Both the position numbers and the translations under genes were made by a program. The notes below the pieces were generated by a model, which saw only the letters and a list, made by a program, of their open reading frames with translations, was not told the origin of the DNA and made no database searches. Below, piece after piece: positions 35,977-45,382 of a DNA stretch of 64,000 nt. Origin of the DNA: Paracoccaceae bacterium (GTDB lineage: Bacteria; Pseudomonadota; Alphaproteobacteria; Rhodobacterales; Rhodobacteraceae); NCBI GenBank assembly GCA_024742405.1, contig JANSYP010000001.1:1116001-1180000 (forward strand), given 5' to 3'. The first letter of the stretch is position 1; each line of letters starts with the position of its first letter.

Positions 35977-36605
35977 ATGGAAACACCAAATCTACCTTCC
36001 ATTCGCGCGCATCGCCCCACCTGCAATAGAGGCGTATCGTTGGACAGAAAGGCCCTCTGAAACCAAAACATGTCGGGACAATCCGTATCCGACTTGAATT
36101 CGCCGAGAACTATCGAGACCTTGGGCTGTTCAACATGGCCATCGATAGCATACTCCGAGGCTGTGACCGCGTGAAGATGAAGGTGGTAAAAGTTATGGCG
36201 TCGGGTCAGACAAAAGAACAAGCATCGGCCTTACGGAGCAAGACTCAGAAACCCGTTCGGTTTGAGTTTTCTGAGGAAACGCGTGCCTCCGTCGAGGAGT
36301 GCATAGAAGACGACGTTATGAGTAGGTCAGAGTACCGCTGACCGGGACGATTTCACCAGCACCTGCATATCCCAAAACGTCAATATTCCCGGATCGTTTG
36401 TGACTGGGTCACGTCGATCGGTCTGGAAGCGAGCGCCTATGGCACGCATTCTGTACGGAGAACCAAGGCAACGCAGATCTACAAAAAAGGCAACTTGCGG
36501 GCAGTTCAGCTCCTATTAGGTCACAGGAAAAAGGACAGTACGGTTCTGTATCTCGGCGTCGAGTTGGAAAATGCTCTAGCCATCTCGGATGCCATTGAAA
36601 AATAG
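35977..36605 (+). pseudogene. Short tyrosine recombinase, second decayed copy
   Basis: Sister of the gene at 30506. ATG 35977 (METPNLPSIRAH) follows the same leader (GGGCATGGCGGAT, then GGAGGAT) and is shifted out of frame within 30 codons. The body runs from about 36070 in another frame: NMAIDSILRGCDRVKMKVVK, then a TGA at 36339-36341 where family members have Trp (EYLWPGRFH), then SIGLEASAYGTHSVRRTKAT, LLLGHRKKDSTVLYLGVELE to TAG 36605. The catalytic His and Tyr, lost in the first copy, are kept here. Confidence 0.75.
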
Positions 36606-36612
36606 CGCCGTT

Positions 36613-36634
36613 GGGCCGTCTTCGCAGGCGGCCC
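36613..36634 (+). terminator. Hairpin after the second short-integrase copy
   Basis: GGGCCGTC pairs with GGCGGCCC (one G-T pair), 6-nt loop, seven bases after the stop. Equivalent to the hairpin at 31146. Confidence 0.5.
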
Positions 36635-36850
36635 TAAGCCGAGACACGGCGCCCAATCGAGATGCTGAGGTCGCAGCCCGCAAAGCTGCCATTCGCTGCC
36701 CGCGTAATATCACCAGACGAATGTGTTCACGGATCGCGGACACTTCGGAAACTACGCTCACGCAGCAATTCCGAGGATCGCGCCCGTGGGGATGTTGGTA
36801 GAGGATTGGCTGCTACCGCCGCCCTGATACAGGCGGCCTTGCCCAAGTAG

Positions 36851-39365
36851 CCTCACGACGTTCGCGAGCAGGTCCTGCGCATCATCGGCCAGCAGCCCCA
36901 CGGGCGTGCGGCGCTACGTCGAGAAGGTTGCGCCATCGCTGAACCGCGACGCGGCCGATCTGGGCGAGATCGTTGGCGCGCTCCTGCGTGACGAAGGGAT
37001 CATCAACGAGAACTGGGTCATCCAAGTCGGGCGCTACTAAAGCCTGAAACTCGAGTTGGTGCCAATCGCGGATGGCCTCCATCGGTGCAAGAAGTGCTCG
37101 AGGGTTTCTGCCAGTCCCAAGCTGAAAGCCCGTACCACAGTGAATTGCATGACCTCGGGGTTCGAACCGATTTCCGAACCCGAGTACGACTACTACCGGT
37201 GGCTTTCGAAAGAACCCGCTCACCGTCTCAACGTCGAGGAACTCACGGGACAGACGAAACCCCTTTCCGAGCAACGACGGCGGCAACGCCTGTTCAAAAA
37301 GGCCTTTCTCGACGACGAGTTGGAACCGGTGCATGGCATCGACACCGTGAGCGTTACCACCACGATGGAAGTTGGCGTCGATATTGGCTCGCTCGAGTTG
37401 GTAATGATGGCCAACATGCCGCCGCAACGTTTCAACTACCAGCAGCGGGTCGGCCGTGCCGGGCGGATGGGGCAGAGTTTCTCCAATGCGCTGACGATCT
37501 GTCGTGGGCAGTACCATGACGAATTCTACTACGGTAACCCGGAGAGGATCACGGGCGATATCCCGCCCCAGCCCTACCTTGACCTATCGCGGCCCGAGAT
37601 CGTCAAGCGCGTCGCGGCAGCCGAGTGCCTCAGGCGAGCCTTTGCCTCGCTCGACGAACCGCCCGTGGGGACGACGAGTACGCACGGTGCCTTCGGCAAA
37701 GCCGCGGAATGGGAAACGGTCTATAAGCCCGACATCGTGGCATGGCTCGAAGGCGACGCTGAGGTCGCCTCCATCGTTGCGGGCCTTTGTTACCTCGCGC
37801 CTTTGGCGCAAGGCCAACCAGCGGAAATTGAGCGCTACTGCAGGAAGGAACTGGCGGATCATGTCGCGCGCATCGTGTCCGACGGGCGATACATCCAGGT
37901 CGAGTTGAGCGAGCGGCTCGCGACGGCGGCGGTCTTGCCGATGTTCGGTTTCCCGACCCAGAGCCGAAACCTTTTCAAGTTCAAACGCGATGCGCGCCTA
38001 GAAGACATGGTTTTGAGCGACCGCGCGCTAGACCATGCGGTCTGGGCGTTCTCGCCAGGCTCCGAGATTCCCAAGGACAAGCAGATTCACACCGCCTGTG
38101 GTTTCGAGCTCTTGCGCGAAAACCGGGGTCGGATCGACAGAGATCTGGATCCCCTCGGCCCTAGCCTCGAGTTCTCGAAATGCAGCGACTCCGATTGCGG
38201 TCTCGTCATGCAAGGCGTCGTGGAAACCTGTGAGGTTTGCGGCGAATTCGCGATGAAGTTCGATCTCTACCAGCCTAAGGGCTTTATCACGACACCGGGA
38301 CAGCCCCGGGATTACGACGGACAGCGGCAACGCGGACCGGCGCTCTCTCCGCCAGTCTTGGCTTTCAGGCCGAATTACGTGAATGGTTTTGCGCTTGGTC
38401 CAGCGCGGGTTGCCTTGGCGCCAGATGAGCCCATTGCGCTCGTGAACGACAATGGCGGCGAGTTCTTCAAGTTCCGGCGCAATTACAATGCCATCATCGT
38501 GATCGATGAACATCTCTACCGCGATCGCCAACTCTTTCCCGAGCTCGACGGCGATCCGGAGGCCGAAGGTGCGATCGGGGCAGTGTTTAAAACGGACGTG
38601 ATGACGATGCTGCTCGAGAACCTGCCCGGGGTTGGATACAACGGCGTGCTGGACGTGAACGGACAGAAGGCCGCCGGTGCAGCGCTCACGTCGTTCGGCG
38701 AATTCCTTAAGATGGCAGCGGCGCGCGAGCTTGACGTGGACCCTGCCGAACTCCGGGTTGGAACCCAGCAACGGCGCACGGACAGTTGCGTCACCCGGCT
38801 GCTCTACATCGCGGACGCATTGGAAAACGGCGCGGGCTACAGCCGTCACATCTGCGACCCGGATCGGCTGCGTGACCTGCTGGGAACCCACTGCGCAGAC
38901 GTGAAGAAAAACTGGCATGAACCCACGCACGCCGATTGCGATCGCTCTTGCCCAGATTGCCTGCGCAACTACAACAACCGGTTTCTCCATGCCTCGCTGG
39001 ATTGGCGCCTCGCCTTAAACGTCGCAGAACTCGTGCTGGGGGAACCGCTCGACACCGTTCGTTGGCTGGGCAATGCGAACGGAAACGCACGACGTTTCAG
39101 CGATCTGTGCAACCATCATGAGGGAAACGTCGTGGTCGAGCAGGCCGAAGGCTTGGTCGCGGTTACGGGAAGCGGTCGGCTGTCCCTGGTGCTGTCGCAT
39201 CCTCTCTAGCACACACGTGAAGGCTTGGCGCACGATGTGCAACGTAACGCTAAGCTGATCCTCGAGGCCAACCATGGCAACTCGTTGAAGGTTGAGTTCG
39301 TTGATATCCGGGACTTCGCGCACCATTCGCAATCCTACATCTTGAAGATGTTGGAAGTTCAATGA
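36851..39365 (+). pseudogene. SF2 helicase C-terminal part with MrfA-like zinc region, decayed
   Basis: Remnant of a large DEAD/DEAH-type helicase. The first RecA domain with Walker A and DEAH is missing. The sequence begins HDVREQVLRIIGQQP, shifts frame near 36900, and continues VRRYVEKVAPSLNRDAADLG, with TAA at 37038-37040. Then come HRCKKC, motif V/VI (TMEVGVDIGSLELV, QQRVGRAGRMGQS), a long DUF1998-like region with Cys pairs (CSDSDCG, CEVCGEF) and HADCDRSCPDCLRNYNNR, TAG at 39207-39209 where Trp is likely, and a final 50 codons ending in TGA 39363-39365. The stop overlaps the next ATG by ATGA. Such helicases occur in DNA repair (MrfA) and phage defence. Confidence 0.72.
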
Positions 39366-41326
39366 TCACGCTCGTCGGCGCCGAGGCATCGAGCGAGTAC
39401 CAGGCCGCGGTGCTGGTAAGGGATGCTCTGGAGACGACTTGGCCCGGTCTTTCAACGAGTGCCCGCGAGGTCGACGACGTACGTATCACCGTGAGCACGA
39501 AGTTGTCAGGCTACCAAGTGCAGGACATCGATATCGTGTCGGCGGGGCGGTTTTCCAAGGCACGCATGTTCAAGCCCCTTCGCGTCATCAGGGGATCGTC
39601 CGGCAACAAGCTCAACGCGCGGCCAATCATGGTGGAGAGCTTCGTGGTGGCCATCGAGGTCAAGGATCACGATGAGCGAGGCGTTCGGATCATGGATGAC
39701 TAGGTCGAGGTGACATACTCGCGGGGCGGTCCCCTGCAGAGGAAGAGCGCGACCGACCAGAACGTCAAGCAGATGCACGCGCTGAAGACCTACCTGTCAG
39801 ACATGCATGTCGATGTCTTTGTCCGGCGATGCATGATCTTTCCAAGCCTTGGTACGATCTCTGCCCCGAGCGCCGTGTCCGGTGTGTTTAACGCCCACCA
39901 CTTGATGAGCGCGATCGCGTCAACCTCGCCCCTGCTGGAACGGCGTGGGCAGGGTCTCCTGTCGGCCGGCGATGGCAGCAACGTCGAAAAGGCCTTGGTC
40001 GCCCCGATCTTCAAGGCGGCGATTCCAACGCGCCTGGATCGCGAGCGCATGGACCGCTTGGCGGCCAAGAACCCGGCTGTCGACGACATTCTCGGCAAGG
40101 TGGGGGAGGGGGCCGTGTTTCTTCGCGGCTTTGCCGGCACCGGGAAGACGGTTCTACTCCTGCAGGCGGCGTGGAAGCTGTTCCGAACCGAAGGCAAACG
40201 CACCCTGGTCTTGACCTATAACCATGCCTTGGCCGCGGACATGCGGCGGCTGATGTCGCTTGCCAATATTCCGTCCTCGGTGGAAGCCGGCGGCATCCGC
40301 GTCGGCACGGTAATGTCTTTCCTATACCGCTGGTTTTCTAGGCTGGGCCTGCTCGGTGACGACCTGCTTGACTACGAGGAGTATCCCCGGCTCTGCGTCG
40401 AGGCGCTCGAGCTCATCGAGGGCGGAGCGGTGACCCGGGACGAGATCGACGAGATCATCCACGCGGGCCCGGATACCTTCGACTTTGACCACGTCTTCGT
40501 CGACGAGGGGCAAGACTGGCCAAGCGGCGAAACGGCGCTCTTGAAAGCCCTCTACGACCCGACGCGGCTCTGCGTCGCCGATGGCGTCGATCAACTCGTG
40601 AGGGGTGCCCGGGCAGACTGGCGCAAGGGGCTGGCGCGCGACAAGCGCAGGACGCTGCCCCTCGGCAAGTGCCTGCGCCTGAAAAGTAACCTCTCGCTGT
40701 TCGTATCGGCATTTGCCAGGCAAACGGGCAGCGCCTGGGACGCAGAGCCAAATGCGGAGGCCGGAGGCGGTCGCGTGATCGTCTGTACCAAGCCCTACGC
40801 CAGCATGCGGTCCTTGCACGAACGGTTGGTGGAAGACCTCAGGTCGGACGGAAACGATTGCGTGGACTTGTTGGTCTGCGTGCCACCCGATGGGGTAATC
40901 ACGCGGCGAGACGCGCGCGAAAGCCTGATCGGCGCGGCGATCGACGAGTGGAAGCAGGCCAACTGGGACGGGGTCGATCCGCAGGCCCGTTCCGATTTTC
41001 CTCGCGACCCGGGCCAAGTTCGAATCATGCAATACGCGTCCTGCCGGGGGCTTGAGGGGTGGACTGTTGTCCTCGACGGTTTCGACCGGTTCCTGAAAAG
41101 CACCTTTGATGCCAAGCTTTCTGCGGGCCTGTCGCCCGACGAGAAAGCGGGATTAGTTGACGTTGAAAAGGCGGCCACCGCGGAAGCGTGGCGTTGGGAA
41201 TTGATCTCACTGACGCGTCCGATCGACACGCTGGTGGTCCAAGTCGACGATCCGTCCGATCGGTTCGGATCGCAAGTCCTCGAGGCCGCGCGGAGCTTCC
41301 CAGATTTCGCGGAGAACTTGGACTAG
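39362..41326 (+). pseudogene. NERD nuclease-like plus UvrD-type helicase, interrupted by TAG
   Basis: One 655-codon frame with a TAG at 39701-39703. N-terminal 200 residues resemble a NERD/restriction-like domain: QDIDIVSAG, VVAIEVKDHDERG (D...ExK), then after the stop VEVTYSRGG and NVKQMHALKTYL. The SF1 helicase part has Walker A (GFAGTGKT), TLVLTYNHALAADMRR, Walker B (DHVFVDEGQDWPSGE), GKCLRLKSNLSLFVSAF, MQYASCRGLEGWTVVLDG and SLTRPIDTLVV. A helicase-nuclease acting on DNA or RNA is expected. It is translationally coupled to the SF2 helicase remnant upstream, suggesting one system. Confidence 0.72.
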
Positions 41327-41596
41327 CGCCGAGACTAAGGATCCGCGGACGATCCAACGAGCGCGAAACGCAAATGGATCAATGATCGCAGAAAAGTGCT
41401 TGACTACCGGTCAGGGTACAGCAACGGGAAACGGTGCAACTCAGCGGCCGCCAAAAAGACCGCAGGCGTTCTGGTCATCTCCTCTTGAAGTCCACGCTGA
41501 AGGTTACCGACGTTCGGGGATCGTAGCAGTAAGGAGAGTCAGACTAGGTCTCTGAATTGTCTTGCGCAGGCGAGGAGAAGTAGCAAGCTTTAGGAT

Positions 41597-41920
41597 TTAC
41601 TCCACATTTTCGGTCCCAAGCGCCAGATCGGCTGCGGTCTGGCGACCGAGTTCGGAGAGCCACTCTTCCAGCGCCAGCTCAAATATTTCGTCGTCGGAGA
41701 AGTCTTCCCAACGAGGCGGTGCAGGGGCGTCTTCGGGATGGAAGCGGTAACCCGTCTTCATGATGACAGCGTCTCGGATCAGGTGCGGGTGCGTGAGCGA
41801 GGTGTAGAACGGGCGCCAGTCGTTCGTGACTGCGAAGCGCGCAACCTTAAGTCGCGTAAGTTCGTCCATTTGCGGGTAGCTCTCGCCCAAGACCCTCCGC
41901 ACGCCAGTCAAGTCGTCCAT
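41597..41920 (-). CDS. Hypothetical acidic protein downstream of XRE regulator
   Basis: A 107-residue acidic protein (WEDFSDDEIFELALEEWLSE near the C-terminus) with no recognised domain. It starts three bases after the XRE gene ends, so the two form an operon. The order regulator then partner is seen in some toxin-antitoxin loci, but nothing in this sequence identifies a toxin. About 270 bases between the NERD helicase and this gene (41327-41596) contain no gene. Confidence 0.55.
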   Translation of the reverse strand: MDDLTGVRRVLGESYPQMDELTRLKVARFAVTNDWRPFYTSLTHPHLIRDAVIMKTGYRFHPEDAPAPPRWEDFSDDEIFELALEEWLSELGRQTAADLALGTENVE

Positions 41921-41923
41921 GAA

Positions 41924-42265
41924 CTAGTCAATCATATCTTCTTCGGTCGTAGTCTGCCGACCCAGCATGATCTCGTTGAGGTCAGCACCGGTCGCCAAGG
42001 CAAGGCTGACCAATGCGCCCGACGGCACAGCGCGGAGACCTTTCTCATAGGAACGATATGCACGCTCAGTCTTCCCCATCCGATCTGCGGCTTCTCTCTG
42101 AGAAAGACCAATCGCCAATAGAAACCTGCGAAGGTTCTTGTGTAGCGGTTTCGTTGGTGCGTTCCGTATCTCGGCATCTTGGCGTGCTAGGAGTTTCGCA
42201 TTGTAGGCTTCACGGGCGGTTCGCTCAGCCTTAGTAAAGGACTTGAATTTGAAACCGTTGTTCAT
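41924..42265 (-). CDS. XRE-family helix-turn-helix regulator
   Basis: A 113-residue protein from ATG 42265. After a charged N-terminal helix (FTKAERTAREAYNAKLLARQ), residues 50-105 hold a Cro/CI-type HTH: NLRRFLLAIGLSQREAADRM, KTERAYRSYEKG, ALVSLALATGADLNEIM. Likely a DNA-binding repressor of its own operon and perhaps of the divergent excisionase/integrase genes starting at 42382, 116 bases away. Confidence 0.75.
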   Translation of the reverse strand: MNNGFKFKSFTKAERTAREAYNAKLLARQDAEIRNAPTKPLHKNLRRFLLAIGLSQREAADRMGKTERAYRSYEKGLRAVPSGALVSLALATGADLNEIMLGRQTTTEEDMID

Positions 42266-42381
42266 GATTTGATCCCGACCGGAACGATTGTTCCGGTCTT
42301 TGGCTCTTCCGCCCAAATGATGTGACAGACTTCCAAAGCTCTGCAAATCCTAACAAAAAGTTGCAGCAAGTGTGCAGAACG

Positions 42382-42582
42382 ATGTCAGAAATCTTGTCGG
42401 AGGGAAAGACGCCAGAGGCTTGGAGCGAAGCGCTCTCGGGGCATGGTGTTCACGTCTCTGCCAGATTGATCCGACGCATGGCGCGCCAGTCCGGTGAGTT
42501 CCACCAAATCGGTCATCTAATGCTACTGACGCCGGAGCATTTGAATGCATTGCTCAAGAAGTGGGGGGAGGCCTCGAAGTGA
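42382..42582 (+). CDS. Small DNA-binding protein of the integrase module
   Basis: Sixty-six residues from ATG 42382: MSEILSEGKTPEAWSEALSG, then VSARLIRRMARQSGEFHQIG and MLLTPEHLNALLKKW. The pattern is that of small helix-turn-helix or excisionase-like proteins encoded before integrases. Its stop overlaps the GTG of the next ORF as GTGA. A GTG at 42322 would give a longer form. Confidence 0.55.
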   Translation: MSEILSEGKTPEAWSEALSGHGVHVSARLIRRMARQSGEFHQIGHLMLLTPEHLNALLKKWGEASK

Positions 42583-42833
42583 TAGAATTTGTCTCAGCGG
42601 GAGATCTTGCGGAGAAGTTTGGGTTCGCCTAGGCGAACGATGGTTTTCAGTCCTTCTGCCGCCAGCTTGGCATCCAACCGATCCGCAGGAACCCGCATTT
42701 CTTCGATCCGGTACATGTTCGTGCTCGGCTGGACGCCACTCAAGGTTTGTCAGGCCCGGGCAACGGTGCCGAACAAGAACGCGACCTTGTTGCCGCAAGG
42801 AGTGCTAGACTTGCCGCACAGCGATCTGCCTGA
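42579..42833 (+). pseudogene. Excisionase-like protein interrupted by TAG
   Basis: GTG 42579 (IEFVSAGDLAEKFGFA), then TAG at 42630-42632, then ANDGFQSFCRQLGIQPIRRN and PVHVRARLDATQGLSG in the same frame to TGA 42833. A wHTH excisionase-type fold is likely from the first 45 residues. CGG or AGG to TAG would explain the break. It overlaps the start of the integrase gene by 23 bases, so the three small genes form one operon. Confidence 0.55.
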
Positions 42834-43926
42834 AGGTGTCCATCGCGTTCGCCGAAAGACGAAAAGTGGAGACAAGTATCACTTCTACGCTTGGCGCGGC
42901 GGCCCAAAGTTCTGGGAGTCTGCGGCGCGCAGTCCGCGTGATCCCGAGTTTTCGGTTGCTTTTTCGAAAGTGGTGAAGCCGCGTCTCGCTGGAGAGTACA
43001 TGACACCACAAATGGTTGACTAATTTCTCGATAGCACAGTGATGCCGGAAGGAGAACGGAAACAAGCCGACTATCGAAAATGGGCGCTTAGGTTCGCTGA
43101 AGAATTTGCCGATGATCAAGCAAAAATGTGGGAGGAGCCTCAGTCGCGTGGGGAGCTGAACGAGTGGCGGGCGAAGTGGAAGAACTCACCTAAGCAGCAT
43201 GACTATGCGGGCACAGTGGCCGTACGCATTCTCAACTGGGCGCGTGACGAAGGGAAGATTGCGTCTCACTTCTGCGACCGTCTTCATCGTATCTATTCGG
43301 TGGACCGAGCAGAGATCGTTTGGACTGACGCGGATCAACGTGCTTTCAAAGATGCCGCACCGTTTTGGGTGAAGCCCGTGATGACACTCGCGTGCGAGAC
43401 CGGTCTAAAGCCCGCCGACTTAGTGCGGTTGACGCGTGGCAACCTTGAGAGCTTTGACGGCATTGATCGTTTTCGGGTGCGAACTCAGAAGCGGGGACGA
43501 GTGGCACATATCCCTGTGACGCCCGAGTTTCGGCAGTTGATTGATGAAACACCTGCGGATCAGCTTGTTTTGTTGGTCAATGACCGGGGGAAGCCGCTCC
43601 GGCCAACACCAGCCAGCCGAGCCATCACGCGATACCGGGACCGCATAGCCGACAAGCTGAGCGATCCAACGCTGAGGCTCCAAGATACGCTTGGAACGGC
43701 AGCCACAAGGCTTCTCCGAGCAGGTCTGGGTCTCAACCAAATTGCAAACCACATGGATTGGTCGCTTCGTTACGTCGCCGCTGTGATCGAGCATTACGCA
43801 GCCGTATCGCCAGCTGAGAGTGCGGAAGTTCCCGACTTGCTGGAGCGCGAAAAGCAGCGCCGTGAGGGCAAAACTGTAAACGCTATTGTAAACGTCCCCG
43901 ATGGGGCAAAGAGAGGAGAGAGCTAA
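42811..43926 (+). pseudogene. Tyrosine integrase next to tRNA-Cys, internal TAA
   Basis: AAGGAG at 42797-42802 precedes a TTG start at 42811. The frame reads VHRVRRKTKSGDKYHFYAWR, GGPKFWESAARSPRDPEF, TPQMVD, then TAA at 43021-43023, and FLDSTVMPEGERKQADYRKW to the end. In the catalytic part, the box I Arg is Lys (TGLKPADLVRL), and box II reads LQDTLGTAATRLLRAGLGLN where I recall QDxRGTAAT in relatives, so its Arg is Leu. IEHYAAVS keeps the Tyr. It is probably dead twice over. The stop lies 15 bases from the 3' end of tRNA-Cys, the usual place for an element integrase. Confidence 0.78.
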
Positions 43927-43941
43927 GTGCTTGAAAATAAA

Positions 43942-44015
43942 TGGAGGCGAGTACCGGAATCGAACCGGGGTACACGGATTTGCAATCCGCTGCGTAACCA
44001 CTCCGCCAACTCGCC
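43942..44015 (-). tRNA. tRNA-Cys (anticodon GCA)
   Basis: On the minus strand the acceptor stem is GGCGAGT/ACTCGCC with discriminator T and encoded CCA (complement TGG at 43942-43944). The anticodon arm is CGGAT-TTGCAAA-TCCG-like with GCA, and the T-arm holds GGTTCGATTCC. An integrase ends against its 3' side. The remaining bases 44016-44266 contain no gene. Confidence 0.95.
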
Positions 44016-44266
44016 CAGAGCTGTGCAGCACACGCGCTTTTGCCCCTTGGTCCAAACCGCGTCAAGACTGGTTGTTATATCCCTAAGAGCATGTCCTGAT
44101 CTGACCGCGCCTCCGATGTCCCCACTGAGCACGGGGCGCGCCATGGCATTTGATCGGCCATGAGATCCTGACGTGGGAACCGTCAAAGCGTGAAACTCGC
44201 GCCGACGTTGTGACCCCCGTGTGATCGCTGCGTCGAACTGCACTGCCCAGGGCGGGTGCTGTTTCG

Positions 44267-45151
44267 CTACTGACCGACGGCGGGCTTCGCCCAGCTGGGA
44301 ACGCGGGTATTTTGCACCAGCGACACAGACGGGGCATAGCGCCCGCCAAGCGCGAGGGTCGCCTGCCGGAGCAATTCGATTCCGTCCTCCGACTTCGCCG
44401 GAAGGGCCGAGGGCGAGATCGCTTCGCCGACCGTGACGCGATAGGGCTGGCGGGCCTTGTTCAGCGTCTCATGGAACAGAGTGATGTCCCGCAGCGTCGG
44501 GTGGATCACATCGAAAAGATAGAACAATGCCGAATTGCGCGCCCTTACATTCACCGGGATCACCGGCAGGTCGAATTTGCGCGCGATCATCGCAGCCGAC
44601 GCCATCCAAGGCCGCTCATAGAGCTTCAGCCGACGCCGTTTCGCCAGCCGTCCGGCCGGGAAAATCACTCCAAGACGCCCCTGATCGACGGCGCGGCGGG
44701 TGTAGGCCATGGTCTCGCGCGTTTTCGCGTGGGAGCGTTTTTCGACCCGCCATTCAACCGGTGCGATCAGCGCATCCATCTGCGGCAGCAGCCGAAGGAT
44801 ATCGCTGTTGGCATAGAAATAGCTGTCCGGGCGTACGCGGTTCAGCACCCAGTGCATGATGATCCCGTCGGCGATTCCGGTGGGATGGTTCGCGACGATC
44901 AGGGCGGGGCCCTGCCGCGGTACGTTCTCGAGCCCGGTTACCTGCACGTCGCGGGCCAGCATTTCCCCCATGGTGCCCATGATCTCGGTCATCGGCCTGT
45001 CGCGGAAATGCTCAGCCAGTGCCAGGGTGCGATTGTAGCCGAGCATGCGGTTGAGCGCTGCACGCGAGGGTCGCGACCAGACATGGTCCCGGAACAGCCA
45101 GGGGGCGCGTTCCTCGATGAGGGGGTCGATTCTGTCCTTCATCCCGGCCAC
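44267..45151 (-). CDS. Lysophospholipid acyltransferase-family protein
   Basis: A 294-residue PlsC-like acyltransferase. ALIVANHPTGIADGIIMHWV carries the NHx4D motif, VIFPAGRLAKRR is the phosphate-binding block and LPVIPVNVRARNSALFYLFD follows. It would acylate a lysophospholipid or related lipid at the inner membrane. Start at 45151, with ATG 45142 an alternative. The first core gene beyond the accessory block. Confidence 0.85.
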   Translation of the reverse strand: MAGMKDRIDPLIEERAPWLFRDHVWSRPSRAALNRMLGYNRTLALAEHFRDRPMTEIMGTMGEMLARDVQVTGLENVPRQGPALIVANHPTGIADGIIMHWVLNRVRPDSYFYANSDILRLLPQMDALIAPVEWRVEKRSHAKTRETMAYTRRAVDQGRLGVIFPAGRLAKRRRLKLYERPWMASAAMIARKFDLPVIPVNVRARNSALFYLFDVIHPTLRDITLFHETLNKARQPYRVTVGEAISPSALPAKSEDGIELLRQATLALGGRYAPSVSLVQNTRVPSWAKPAVGQ

Positions 45152-45382
45152 AGACCACGCGGTTGCTAAACTCTCGTGACAAAGTTACCGCGAAAGCGCG
45201 GCTGCCACAACGTCGTGTAGACACGCTTGCGCGGCCTGTTGCCGGCCACTGCACCACAGCCCTGATTCGAAGGGTCCGTCGGGCGTGCAACTCTAACATG
45301 CGCGCCAAAGCGCGACGCTTCAAGATGCGCATGTCGCGATACGGGATAGGGAAAACCCTGTCTTCGCGGGTATATACGGTCC

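Noticed and set aside
36851-39365. Assignment of the SF2 helicase to DISARM (DrmA/DrmB) or Dpd
   Set aside because: No methyltransferase, DrmC or queuosine-type genes are nearby, and the decisive N-terminal half is missing.
24510-42632. TAG as a recoded sense codon
   Set aside because: Four accessory loci have in-frame TAG, but the intact binding-protein gene (60490) and the DUF1214-like gene (30157) end in TAG, and TAA and TGA interrupt other genes in the same way. Ordinary nonsense mutation explains all.
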